7,327 nucleotides of DNA from Candidatus Saccharibacteria bacterium UBA2112. GTDB taxonomy: Bacteria > Patescibacteriota > Saccharimonadia > Saccharimonadales > Saccharimonadaceae. Made by a program: the position numbers and the translations under genes. How positions within the stretch are numbered: the stretch's first letter is position 1; every line of letters begins with the position of its first letter. Below the pieces are notes generated by a model. The model saw nothing but the letters and a program-made list of their open reading frames with translations, ran no database searches and was not told the DNA's origin. The DNA is taken from assembly GCA_002331045.1 (NCBI GenBank), contig DCYK01000005.1, forward strand, positions 1-7,327. Direction: 5' to 3'. This document shows, piece after piece, positions 1 through 6,629 of the stretch.

Positions 1-111
1 CCAGCGCTTGCCCGTGCCATTCTTATGGGCACAAGCGAAATCGAAGGACGGGTTGAGCTCATTGAACGCGATAAAACAGCGGTTCAAAAGGCATTGCTAG
101 ACAACAGCTAG
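1..111 (+). CDS. C-terminal end of an unidentified protein (partial)
   Basis: An open frame enters from the left edge and ends at TAG (109-111), giving 36 residues that start PALARAILMG and end KALLDNS. The stretch is mixed charged and aliphatic and looks like the helical tail of a soluble protein. It contains no motif that I can assign to a family. The purine-rich AGGGG before the next gene overlaps this stop codon, so the two genes are probably co-transcribed and perhaps translationally coupled. The frame is believed real because it is open to the edge and its stop is placed exactly against the downstream ribosome-binding region. Function unknown. Confidence 0.6.
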   Translation, partial: PALARAILMGTSEIEGRVELIERDKTAVQKALLDNS

Positions 112-119
112 GGGTTATA

Positions 120-1721
120 ATGAGTGGAGTGAATAGTCAATCTCAACTAAGCCATTTAGGTGCGCTGCTTGTCAGCTCACTTCAGAATATCGACGCTTAC
201 GAGAAGACCGTCGCCGCTAAACGGAAAGGTGAAACTATTCATGTTCCAACAGTTGGGAGTAAAGTATCTACAGCATATGAACAATTACGAAATGCTTCGG
301 AGTATGCTGAAGATGATTTGCTGCAACAGCGTGCTATTCGACGCTACCTCAAACGTGTTTTGTCGTTTCATACACGAACTGACACACAAAATCTCGCACA
401 GGAACTTGTCACCGAGCTCACGCAGTCTGAGTATTTAAAGAACGACTATACACCAGTAAGTGACGTTGGAGCGATTGCACATCAAATCAATCGATATTAC
501 GATGCCTACTGGCGATACGCCGAAACGGAGCATAATGCCACTAAACGACTTGCGTTTCAGGGGTGGATACTCGATACACTCGCTGTACGTTGCGAGCAGA
601 TCCTCAAAAGCCATATTCATCAGTTGATGTTTGCTCACTTTGCTTATAGCTATATTCATGACAAACTTCCGATAAAGAAACTCGTCCGTCCTCATGAAAA
701 TGTCACCAGTGACGATCATGCCACTGTCTTATACATTGCAATTCACAGGGCACTCTTAAAGTCAGATAACGCTACCATTCGAGTAGCGCTCATGGATAGC
801 TATCGCAAAGATATCAACCATATACATGACTTTGAATCATTCAACAAGACACTTGACCACTTATTCGAAACAAAGACAGTTGCTTATGTTGCACGCGTTG
901 TCGGCAAGAATGGTGCAGCGCTACGGTTTATCTACACCGGCTTCTTCCGTGAAGATTCACCAATGATCGAAACATCCCTCAAATCACAAAATGCTCTAGA
1001 GCATGGCTTACGCCAGCACATTGACCAAGAATACACTTCTCTCAATAGACGACTAGACCGCGGTATTATCAAAAGCGTTATGTTTCTTTTGATCACAAAA
1101 ACAATTATCGGTGCTCTCGTCGAAATACCTTATGACTATCTCGTGTACGGTGCAATTATCTGGGTGCCTTTGATTATCAACTTATTCTTTCCTGCGGTGT
1201 TTATTGCCTTTTCTCGTCTTGCCCTCTCCACCCCCGGCCCTCGGAATACAGATGCGGTCGTGGACCAGGTGCAAACGATGCTCTTTGCCGGGAATACCGA
1301 TGCGCACGACATTAAGATCCCCCGCAGTTCACGTTCGGTCGGGTTTAATGCAGCTTATGCCATCATGTTTATGATCATGTTTGCTGGCCTATCGTACATT
1401 CTCTATAGCCTTGAATTCAACATTGTCCAGGGAATCATCTTCTTTGTCTTTCTTTCCACCGCCAGCTTTCTTTCTTTCCGTCTATCACGTCAAATCCAAG
1501 AACTGGAAGTCATTCATACACAGGGTACACTCTCATTGCTTCGAGACATCCTTTACATGCCGTTTATCTATGTCGGGCAACAAATCTCTTACCGCTATAG
1601 CAAAATAAACCTCGTCGCAATTGTGCTAGATATATTAATAGAATTACCGCTCAAGACCGTCTTGCGGCTAATTCGGCAGTGGATGCAATTTCTTAACGCC
1701 AAAAAAGATGAGTTGATCTAA
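120..1721 (+). CDS. Polytopic membrane protein of unknown function, 533 aa
   Basis: I do not recognise this protein. The first ~310 residues are hydrophilic and probably mostly helical, with many Tyr, His and charged residues and no signal peptide, so this half is likely cytoplasmic. The membrane part follows: helices at about 318-338 and 342-366, a polar loop of about 40 residues with a Pro/Gly-rich start (STPGPRN near 370), and helices at about 410-430 and 434-456. Amphipathic or membrane-associated stretches follow at about 474-488 and 496-516, and the tail is basic. A conserved-looking patch sits just before and within the first helix (LDRGIIKSVMFLLITKT, then a short PYDY motif). The ATG at 120 is chosen because AGGGG at 110-114 lies 5 nt upstream and overlaps the previous stop. 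The gene probably shares an operon with the upstream partial gene. It ends 14 bp from a convergent gene. The reading frame is certain; the role is unknown. Confidence 0.9.
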   Translation: MSGVNSQSQLSHLGALLVSSLQNIDAYEKTVAAKRKGETIHVPTVGSKVSTAYEQLRNASEYAEDDLLQQRAIRRYLKRVLSFHTRTDTQNLAQELVTELTQSEYLKNDYTPVSDVGAIAHQINRYYDAYWRYAETEHNATKRLAFQGWILDTLAVRCEQILKSHIHQLMFAHFAYSYIHDKLPIKKLVRPHENVTSDDHATVLYIAIHRALLKSDNATIRVALMDSYRKDINHIHDFESFNKTLDHLFETKTVAYVARVVGKNGAALRFIYTGFFREDSPMIETSLKSQNALEHGLRQHIDQEYTSLNRRLDRGIIKSVMFLLITKTIIGALVEIPYDYLVYGAIIWVPLIINLFFPAVFIAFSRLALSTPGPRNTDAVVDQVQTMLFAGNTDAHDIKIPRSSRSVGFNAAYAIMFMIMFAGLSYILYSLEFNIVQGIIFFVFLSTASFLSFRLSRQIQELEVIHTQGTLSLLRDILYMPFIYVGQQISYRYSKINLVAIVLDILIELPLKTVLRLIRQWMQFLNAKKDELI

Positions 1722-1735
1722 GATAAGTCCCATTA

Positions 1736-2272
1736 TTATTCTCCCGTCACAATTTTAAGAAGAATAATACCCACACCAACAAGCATCTCTAGTGCGCTAA
1801 CCAATAAAAGCTGCCCGAAATTATCATAAATTTTACGAGCTGCATAAAATGATTGCGCAAAAAGAAACAATAGACTGATAATCATTGATACAAAGAGTGC
1901 CGTCTTAAGCGTAAACCATTCGGTCATACCCCCCACCACCAAGATGATAGTGGGTAATATCGCAGGAACAAGCAATCCCGATGCTGTAAATAGCGTTTTT
2001 ACGTACTCCTTAGCGGTAATTGGTCGTTCATGAACAGCCCTGTGCGAAATGCGCGTCGCGATGAGACGTGCGAGCCACAACGCAACCACGACACCTATGA
2101 CAGTGCCGATCGTACCGATAACCGTGCGGTGATCAGCATTTTGCCACATGATCGTCAAGACAGCGAGTAAAGTGATTGTCGCATACACACGTTCCTTCAT
2201 ATTCTCAGCAATCGCATCACGTCGTTCTTTTTTTGAAAAGTCCTCTATTTTTGGTACTTTTGTTCGTGTCAT
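1736..2272 (-). CDS. Five-helix integral membrane protein of unknown function, 178 aa
   Basis: A small membrane protein with a basic/acidic cytoplasmic N-terminus (KKERRDAIAENMKERVY, about 14-30). Probable helices lie at about 28-43, 50-70, 95-114, 121-142 and 153-174. A short polar loop, ISHRAVHE (about 75-82), follows the second helix. The pattern of an ERVYAT-type first helix, a SHxxVHE loop and a glycine-rich last helix resembles small uncharacterised membrane proteins that I recall from Actinobacteria. That is recall only, not a search result. The gene starts 20 bp after the stop of the RNase HII-YraN fusion on the same strand, with a weak AGG 3 nt before the ATG, so it is probably the last gene of that transcription unit. 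A VIT1/CCC1-like transporter was considered, but no metal-binding motif supports it. Confidence 0.82.
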   Translation of the reverse strand: MTRTKVPKIEDFSKKERRDAIAENMKERVYATITLLAVLTIMWQNADHRTVIGTIGTVIGVVVALWLARLIATRISHRAVHERPITAKEYVKTLFTASGLLVPAILPTIILVVGGMTEWFTLKTALFVSMIISLLFLFAQSFYAARKIYDNFGQLLLVSALEMLVGVGIILLKIVTGE

Positions 2273-2292
2273 AAACCTATTTTACCGCAAAG

Positions 2293-3276
2293 TTACGATT
2301 CAATGATATAAAATTCCTCGACGGTTACCGGGTCATTCGACAGTGACATCGCCGCTAGGAGCATATCTGTCTCATAGAGCTTTTTTGCTTGCTGATATAC
2401 ACGTGCCGCAAAGTGCATTTGTCGTTGCTTTTTTGTGGTTATTGCTGCAAAACCGTCACCATAATCTGTTTTTTTGCGATATTTTACTTCCGTAAAATAC
2501 ATAACACCGTCTTTTTTTGACACAATATCAATCTCGCAATATCTTGTCTTCCAGTTACGCTCAATAATGTCATGGCCTTCGTGCCGCAAATAGTTCGCAG
2601 CTTCATCCTCGGCGATATCTCCCATTTTTTTCGTTGAGACCGATTGAGTGGCTAAATTGGAGGCACTGATACGACCCCTTGATTTTTCTACTCTAAGCTC
2701 TTCGCCCTCCACCACTCTGAATTTTGCTAATGGCGCAAATGATAATCGATGCAAAGGAGTAACACCATACTTTTCAATCGCTGCTCGATGAATAGCCGTA
2801 CCATAGCCTACATGTGAAGTAAATTCGTACCCCTCATAGTGTACATCCTGCTCCGCCATATAATTATCACGTGCAACTTTAGCAATGATTGATGCGGCCG
2901 ACACACTCGGAACCAACAGATCAGCTTTTTTCATCGTTGTAACGTGTTCTCCCTTTGTTGTGCCCGCCAGAAAGTTAACTGTCCCATCAATAATGATTTC
3001 ATGGTATGGTGTTTTGATTTGTTCAACCGCTCGTTTCGTTGCTAACTTCAACGCCTCGGATAGTCCAATCTCGTCAATCTCATTCGCATGAACCCAACCT
3101 AATCCATAGCCAGCTGCTTGCTGGCGAATCAGGATATTCAGAGCTTCTCGCTGTCTTTTATTGATCTTTTTGCTATCCGTCAACCCCTCGATCCTTGCAC
3201 CACCGAGTACTACCGCACCGACCACCAACGGTCCAGCCCACGGCCCACGTCCAACTTCATCTATGCCTAGTATCAT
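2293..3276 (-). CDS. rnhB: Ribonuclease HII fused to a YraN (UPF0102) nuclease-fold domain, 327 aa
   Basis: RNase HII removes RNA and single ribonucleotides from RNA-DNA duplexes. Residues 1-~186 show the full family signature: DEVGRG with D6 and E7, TDSKK near 34-38, IDG with D97, KAD with D119 followed by SAASIIAKVARD, and a closing YGTAIH...HRLSF block. D6, E7, D97 and D119 match the four acidic catalytic positions (E. coli D16, E17, D108, D126), so the enzyme should be active. After a polar linker (~190-215) comes a YraN domain (~216-327): GDIAEDEAA at 219-227, CEID (E248, D250) and EVK (E263, K265), the PD-(D/E)xK pattern of this family, whose biological role is not settled. One frame carries both domains, with no stop or frameshift between them. 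No convincing Shine-Dalgarno precedes the ATG. The VanZ-like gene ends 27 bp upstream, and a membrane protein follows 20 bp downstream. Confidence 0.95.
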   Translation of the reverse strand: MILGIDEVGRGPWAGPLVVGAVVLGGARIEGLTDSKKINKRQREALNILIRQQAAGYGLGWVHANEIDEIGLSEALKLATKRAVEQIKTPYHEIIIDGTVNFLAGTTKGEHVTTMKKADLLVPSVSAASIIAKVARDNYMAEQDVHYEGYEFTSHVGYGTAIHRAAIEKYGVTPLHRLSFAPLAKFRVVEGEELRVEKSRGRISASNLATQSVSTKKMGDIAEDEAANYLRHEGHDIIERNWKTRYCEIDIVSKKDGVMYFTEVKYRKKTDYGDGFAAITTKKQRQMHFAARVYQQAKKLYETDMLLAAMSLSNDPVTVEEFYIIES

Positions 3277-3303
3277 AAAAAGTGTAAAAAGTTGCGTTTA
3301 TAA

Positions 3304-3798
3304 TCAACGCCCTATTTTTACATACTTAACTATTTCGTACGCAATAAGGAACGCGGCTGCGCCAAGTGTATTTGCAACCAAATCATATGAGGTGTCGGCA
3401 AGCGAAATCGGGAAGATATTTACCTTCACGAGAATGAATTCTGCCAGTTCATTCGCTACCCCAAGCGCACTGACAATCGCATAGAGTATCACTATCTGAA
3501 TCCATGGAGAGTGCACTTTCCATACACCGCTCTTTTGTAAATACAACCAAACAAACCCTGCTGTCACCCCACCTGTCACATGCGTCCATAATGCGGTATT
3601 CATGCCGTCAATCATTGGCGAGGGTAAGTACCAAGCGATAAAATATGTCAGACTTGCCATCACTAGCAAAACACGGTGACGACGTGCCCGAGGATATTTC
3701 TCTTCAAAGAGAGGTCTCACCCAAACATAAGCGACAAGCGGTACAATAATCGAGGCAAGGAGTGGAATCATACCTTTAGTATACCAGTCTTTTACCAT
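3304..3798 (-). CDS. VanZ-like membrane protein (start probably at 3771)
   Basis: The longest frame is 164 aa with helices at about 10-30, 42-59, 69-88, 99-119 and 140-158. The features that recall VanZ-like proteins are a polar HVTGG in helix 3 (H73), an acidic ANELAEF (N116, E117, E120) at the end of helix 4, and DTSYDLVANTLGAA (D135, D139, N143, G146) entering the last helix. The last block resembles the VanZ-family D..N..G signature. VanZ itself gives low-level teicoplanin resistance, but most relatives have no known substrate, so no resistance role is claimed. The ATG at 3798 lies only 2 nt beyond the rplS terminator hairpin (3801-3826) and has no ribosome-binding site. An in-frame ATG at 3771 (residue 10) sits exactly 7 nt after an extended -10 (TGG-TATACT) and immediately before the first helix. 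I infer that 3771 is the true start, giving 155 aa. The stop is TGA. Confidence 0.75.
   Translation of the reverse strand: MVKDWYTKGMIPLLASIIVPLVAYVWVRPLFEEKYPRARRHRVLLVMASLTYFIAWYLPSPMIDGMNTALWTHVTGGVTAGFVWLYLQKSGVWKVHSPWIQIVILYAIVSALGVANELAEFILVKVNIFPISLADTSYDLVANTLGAAAFLIAYEIVKYVKIGR
3778..3786 (-). promoter_or_regulatory. Extended -10 promoter of the VanZ-like gene, predicted leaderless
   Basis: The minus strand reads TGG TATACT, an extended -10 with 5 of 6 consensus bases. It lies inside the first codons of the longest VanZ-like frame and just downstream of the rplS terminator. No recognisable -35 is present 16-18 bp upstream; that region is the T-rich terminator arm. Counting 7 nt from the end of the hexamer places the transcription start at 3771, the A of an in-frame ATG, so the mRNA would be leaderless. 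The motif match is seen; the promoter activity is inferred. Confidence 0.5.
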
Positions 3799-3800
3799 TT

Positions 3801-3826
3801 AAAAACGCCTCTGCCGAGGCGTTTTT
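3801..3826 (-). terminator. Rho-independent terminator of rplS
   Basis: A perfect inverted repeat: an 11-nt arm AAAAACGCCTC (3801-3811), a 4-nt loop (3812-3815) and an 11-nt arm GAGGCGTTTTT (3816-3826). The GC-rich core is six pairs flanked by A/T runs, so on the minus strand it is a hairpin ending in a U tract. It begins one base after the rplS TAG stop (3828-3830), the expected place. The A and T runs on both sides make it structurally symmetrical, so it could also stop plus-strand antisense transcripts. It isolates rplS from the VanZ-like gene downstream. Confidence 0.9.
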
Positions 3827-3827
3827 A

Positions 3828-4352
3828 CTATTTTTCTTCGCTATGCCGTGCTTCGACTTCAGCCTGTTTCTTGGCCAATTCTTCATCTTCTGCAGATTTT
3901 TCGGCTTGCTTTGCTTCGGCAGCTTTCTTTGCTTCTTCCTTCAAACGCGCTTCCTCGGCCTCCGCCTCGGGATCATGAACTTCATTGACTGCTGCTCGAT
4001 CAAAGTTCACCGCTGTGAGACGTGCACTCTTACCACTACGTTGTCGCAGATAGCTCAGGAAGTTACGACGCACCTTAGCGCGACGAACAATCTCAACTTT
4101 CTCAACCAGGGGACTATGGAGTAGAAAACTCTTTTCAACTCCGACGCCACTAGCAACCTTACGCACAGTAATGCGACTAGTGTGCTGGTTTTTATTATCG
4201 GTGCGAATAACCACACCTTCAAACACCTGAATACGCTCCTTGTTGCCTTCGCGAATTTTCTGATGCACGCGAACAGTATCGCCGCTACGAGCATCAACAA
4301 CAGCAGACTTCTTCTGCTCGTCATTTACTTTTTGGATTAGTGCAAAACTCAT
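3828..4352 (-). CDS. rplS: 50S ribosomal protein bL19 with a charged C-terminal extension
   Basis: bL19 is a structural protein of the large ribosomal subunit, near the 30S-50S interface. Residues 1-~115 contain the family landmarks in order: SGDTVRVHQKIREGNKERIQ (23-42), VFEGVVI (43-49), ITVRKVASGVGVEKSF (61-76), LLHSPLVEKVEIVRRAKVRR (77-96) and the YLRQRSGKSARL end block (101-112). The usual length is about 115 aa; this protein has 174. The extra ~50 residues (about 125-174) are almost entirely Ala, Glu, Lys, Gln, Asp and Arg, and should form a solvent-exposed helix or a disordered tail. Start ATG at 4352; a GAGAG about 4 nt upstream is a weak ribosome-binding site. The gene has its own promoter (4394-4402) and terminator (3801-3826), so it can be transcribed alone. 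Confidence 0.97.
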   Translation of the reverse strand: MSFALIQKVNDEQKKSAVVDARSGDTVRVHQKIREGNKERIQVFEGVVIRTDNKNQHTSRITVRKVASGVGVEKSFLLHSPLVEKVEIVRRAKVRRNFLSYLRQRSGKSARLTAVNFDRAAVNEVHDPEAEAEEARLKEEAKKAAEAKQAEKSAEDEELAKKQAEVEARHSEEK

Positions 4353-4393
4353 TATTCTCTCGCTCTTATCTTTATAAATACAATCAGCTATTT

Positions 4394-4402
4394 ACTATAG
4401 CA
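4394..4402 (-). promoter_or_regulatory. Extended -10 promoter of rplS
   Basis: The minus strand reads TGC TATAGT followed by AAA. The predicted start is near 4387, giving a 35-nt leader before the rplS ATG. The upstream -35 zone is A-rich (best match about 3 of 6 at a 17-bp spacer), so recognition would rely on the TG element. The same 12 bases (TGCTATAGTAAA) recur upstream of pilB. The intergenic stretch 4353-4442 holds this promoter and no convincing terminator for the preceding gene. Confidence 0.6.
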
Positions 4403-4442
4403 CAGTTTTTTGTTTTTTGAAAGGGTAAAAGGTTCATCCGTT

Positions 4443-4949
4443 TTAGCCCTGAACAGGGTTAACCGTCACATCTGGAAGTTCATTCCCTTGACCCTTTGGC
4501 GCAGGTTGGCAGAATGATTGAATTTTCTCTGGAATTTTGTGTTTTTTCAGATGCGAACAAAGTGGAATATTGTGAACAAATTGATTCGTTGGACTAATAC
4601 CATTCCATTCGCCGTCAACTTTTTTGTAAAACATATTTGCGTCAAGCGCACAACCGTACTGCACTAATGCAAACTCATCAACCTGACGAACAATGTATGT
4701 GATATTCTTGTCACTTTTATTATATCCATCGCATCCAGACTTCTCGGCAAGGAGCGCGTCAACGAAATCTTGCGTAGCATCCACTGTATTAATGACGATG
4801 TGCCCCTCGTTTTCATGCACAAATTTTGACCGACTCGACACTCCGTTGGTATATACCATCCATACCGTCATTCCTACCACGAGAATAGCCGCACCAAAAA
4901 TGACAGCCACCACCTTACGGTTCCTTGAAGCGTGCTTGTATTTTGCCAT
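4443..4949 (-). CDS. Single-pass membrane-anchored protein with four cysteines, 168 aa, unknown function
   Basis: A basic N-terminus (KYKHASRNRK) is followed by one hydrophobic helix at about 12-33 that has no cleavage or lipobox motif. The topology is therefore an uncleaved signal anchor with residues ~35-168 outside the membrane. The exported part has four cysteines (C73, C100, C131, C147), enough for two disulfides, and a DGEWNGISPTNQF segment (112-124) that leads into the third. The tail (~149-168) is Pro/Gly/Asn-rich and probably flexible. I do not recognise a family. The ATG lies 8 bp after the pilB stop, with GGAG (4954-4957) 4 nt upstream and directly adjoining that stop, so translation is probably coupled to pilB. 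The context suggests an envelope or pilus-associated role, which is inference only. Confidence 0.85.
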   Translation of the reverse strand: MAKYKHASRNRKVVAVIFGAAILVVGMTVWMVYTNGVSSRSKFVHENEGHIVINTVDATQDFVDALLAEKSGCDGYNKSDKNITYIVRQVDEFALVQYGCALDANMFYKKVDGEWNGISPTNQFVHNIPLCSHLKKHKIPEKIQSFCQPAPKGQGNELPDVTVNPVQG

Positions 4950-4957
4950 ATTACTCC
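4950..4957 (-). promoter_or_regulatory. Ribosome-binding site adjoining the pilB stop codon
   Basis: On the minus strand GGAG occupies 4957-4954, immediately after the last base of the pilB TAG (4958), and is 4 nt from the ATG at 4949. It is the clearest Shine-Dalgarno in the window. It fixes the start of the 168-aa protein and indicates translational coupling. Confidence 0.7.
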
Positions 4958-6589
4958 CTAGATCGCCCTATTTACTTCTTCGAGTGTTGTCTCTCCCCGT
5001 AGCGCCGCAATTGTTCCTGCCTGCATGAGCGTGATTAATCCCGCTGATTGCTTGGCAGTCCGCTCAATTGCCTCTGGGTTTGCATCAGCGACATCTCCAC
5101 GCAAAAAGGCTTGAATATCATGGTTTACGACCATTTGCTCCATAATGACCAGACGCCCCTTAAATCCAAATGGCGCATCCGGATGAACCTTTGGTTTCCA
5201 TAGCCTAAAGTTGTTCAGGTCTATTCCCTTTAGTCGCTCAGGATGAACTCCCTCAAGTGTTTTACGCACCCAGCGTTTTGTCGCCTCGTCGGGTTCATAC
5301 GGCTGCTTTGATCCATCATACAGCCGCCGCACTAACCGTTGTGCAATCAATAAACGAATTGCCGAGCTGAATATTGGATTGATCCCTATCATACCGATGA
5401 TACGACTAAACGCTGCCGAAGTTGAATTAGCATGGAATGAACTTAATACCAAGTGTCCTGTAATCGAGGCCTGGATCGCCGTTTTAGCCGTATCCACATC
5501 ACGAATCTCACCGACCATCACAACATCAGGATCAAGACGCAAAATTGAGCGCAGACCGTCGGCAAATGTCTGCCCATGCGTTGAATCAATCGGTATCTGC
5601 GTAATACCACTGATACCGTACTCAATCGGGTCTTCAAGTGTCAGGATCTTACGCTGCGTATTATTCAGTGCATTCAGCATACTATAGAGTGTCGTCGATT
5701 TACCACTACCCGTTGGACCAACCATCAACATCATGCCGCGCGGATGCCGTGTAATCTCGCGAATTTGTGCCATTTCGCGCTCAGGTATACCTAATAGATC
5801 GAGATCAAGCATTGATTCGTCAAAATTAAATAGACGCAGTACCGCATCCTGCCCATACATACTCGGAACTGTTTCGATACGGATGTTGAGTAAATGCGTA
5901 CTACCATCACGGGTAATATCCTTTTGGATATGTCCCGATTGTGAAGTCTTTGCTGCTGATGAAATATTGGCGCGTGAACCAATTGCACCCATCAATATAC
6001 GATATTTGTCCTTACTAATCTCGGCAACCGGGTGCAGTGCTCCGTCAACACGCATACGAATCCGAATATTATTGCGCTGGTTCTCGACATGGATGTCGCT
6101 AGCCCCCAGCTTGTCCGCTTGATCAATGAGATAATCAAGAACTTGATCCGAGCCAACGGAATTTAACGTTTTACTCACTTCTGCAATCGTCGTGCTGTCA
6201 CCCGCTTTGGCGATCGTAATATCCTTATAGATAACCTTCTTCGGTGGATCATACCGATTCATGAGCGTCATATAGCCGGTATTACTAATAAGGAATATTT
6301 GCGCCTCGCGCCCCTTATCGCTATATTCCTGCTTTTTCTTCTCAATATATGATTGTGGCGTATTACTTGTTACACCATAGCGATAAGGTTGATACTCACC
6401 ACCCATTTGCAACGGCACCATGCGATATCGATGCATCTCTTCGATCGTCATCATGCCTTCTTTTACCAAGGTCAGCTCTTGCTCAAACTGACGAGAGTCC
6501 AGGTACGGCAACGCAAGTACAGCCGCACGAGACTCAGTCGATTTTTCTTCGTGGTCACGCCGTTGCTGTTGGATCTTCTTCTCGTCCAT
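4958..6589 (-). CDS. pilB: PilB/GspE-family type IV pilus assembly ATPase, 543 aa
   Basis: A cytoplasmic secretion-type hexameric ATPase that would power pilin extrusion. An N-terminal adaptor region (~1-140) precedes the conserved ATPase core. Landmarks: LGASDIHVE (161-169), Walker A GPTGSGKST (291-299), Asp box LEDPIEY (318-324), Walker B and catalytic Glu within LDPDVVMVGEIRD (352-364, E361), and His box TGHLVLSSFHANS (377-389). The arginine-rich LIAQRLVRRL (414-423) follows. In many GspE/PilB proteins the next segment is a tetracysteine zinc site; here it reads YDGSKQPYEP and the whole protein contains no cysteine. The C-terminus (~470-543) is typical, ending RGETTLEEVNRAI. Length is normal. 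The ATG at 6589 follows an extended -10 by only 10 nt, so the leader is very short. No pilT, pilC or pilin gene is in the window. PilT is less likely because of the long N-terminal domain. Confidence 0.95.
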   Translation of the reverse strand: MDEKKIQQQRRDHEEKSTESRAAVLALPYLDSRQFEQELTLVKEGMMTIEEMHRYRMVPLQMGGEYQPYRYGVTSNTPQSYIEKKKQEYSDKGREAQIFLISNTGYMTLMNRYDPPKKVIYKDITIAKAGDSTTIAEVSKTLNSVGSDQVLDYLIDQADKLGASDIHVENQRNNIRIRMRVDGALHPVAEISKDKYRILMGAIGSRANISSAAKTSQSGHIQKDITRDGSTHLLNIRIETVPSMYGQDAVLRLFNFDESMLDLDLLGIPEREMAQIREITRHPRGMMLMVGPTGSGKSTTLYSMLNALNNTQRKILTLEDPIEYGISGITQIPIDSTHGQTFADGLRSILRLDPDVVMVGEIRDVDTAKTAIQASITGHLVLSSFHANSTSAAFSRIIGMIGINPIFSSAIRLLIAQRLVRRLYDGSKQPYEPDEATKRWVRKTLEGVHPERLKGIDLNNFRLWKPKVHPDAPFGFKGRLVIMEQMVVNHDIQAFLRGDVADANPEAIERTAKQSAGLITLMQAGTIAALRGETTLEEVNRAI

Positions 6590-6599
6590 AGTCTCGTTT

Positions 6600-6608
6600 A
6601 CTATAGCA
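6600..6608 (-). promoter_or_regulatory. Extended -10 promoter of the pilB operon
   Basis: The minus strand reads TGC TATAGT, then AAA, identical over 12 bases to the rplS promoter. The predicted transcription start is near 6593, only about 4 nt before the pilB ATG, too short to hold a ribosome-binding site. No good -35 hexamer is present at 16-18 bp. The divergent methyltransferase promoter lies 21 bp away. Confidence 0.6.
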
Positions 6609-6629
6609 AAAAGCTTATGGAAATAACAG

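Noticed and set aside
1734..1769. Inverted repeat TATTATTCT / AGAATAATA at the junction of the two convergent genes, considered as a terminator
   Set aside because: The 9-bp stem is almost all A/T with an 18-nt loop, lies mostly in coding sequence and has no U tract on either strand. It would be unstable.
3281..3302. TACACT and TATAAA hexamers upstream of the RNase HII-YraN gene on the minus strand
   Set aside because: TACACT is only 4 nt from the ATG and lacks the TG extension. TATAAA has neither a TG extension nor a -35. The gene may simply be read from the VanZ-like transcript.
3304..3306. TGA stop of the VanZ-like gene as evidence about UGA recoding (as in Gracilibacteria)
   Set aside because: A TAA follows two codons later, so read-through would change little. 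No in-frame TGA occurs at conserved glycines elsewhere, so the standard code is assumed.
3161..3484. Plus-strand open frame of 107 codons spanning the VanZ-like and rnhB junction
   Set aside because: It is antisense to two well-supported genes and crosses their intergenic gap; no family features.
4439..4465. Short hairpins (CCCT/AGGG and GTTCA/TGAAC) at the end of the 168-aa gene, considered as a terminator
   Set aside because: Stems are only 4-5 bp and no U run follows on the minus strand. Read-through from the pilB operon into rplS remains possible.
5733..6122. Plus-strand open frame of 129 codons inside pilB
   Set aside because: It is antisense to a strongly conserved ATPase, its composition is Arg/Ser-rich as expected from a reverse-strand shadow, and it has no promoter or ribosome-binding site of note.
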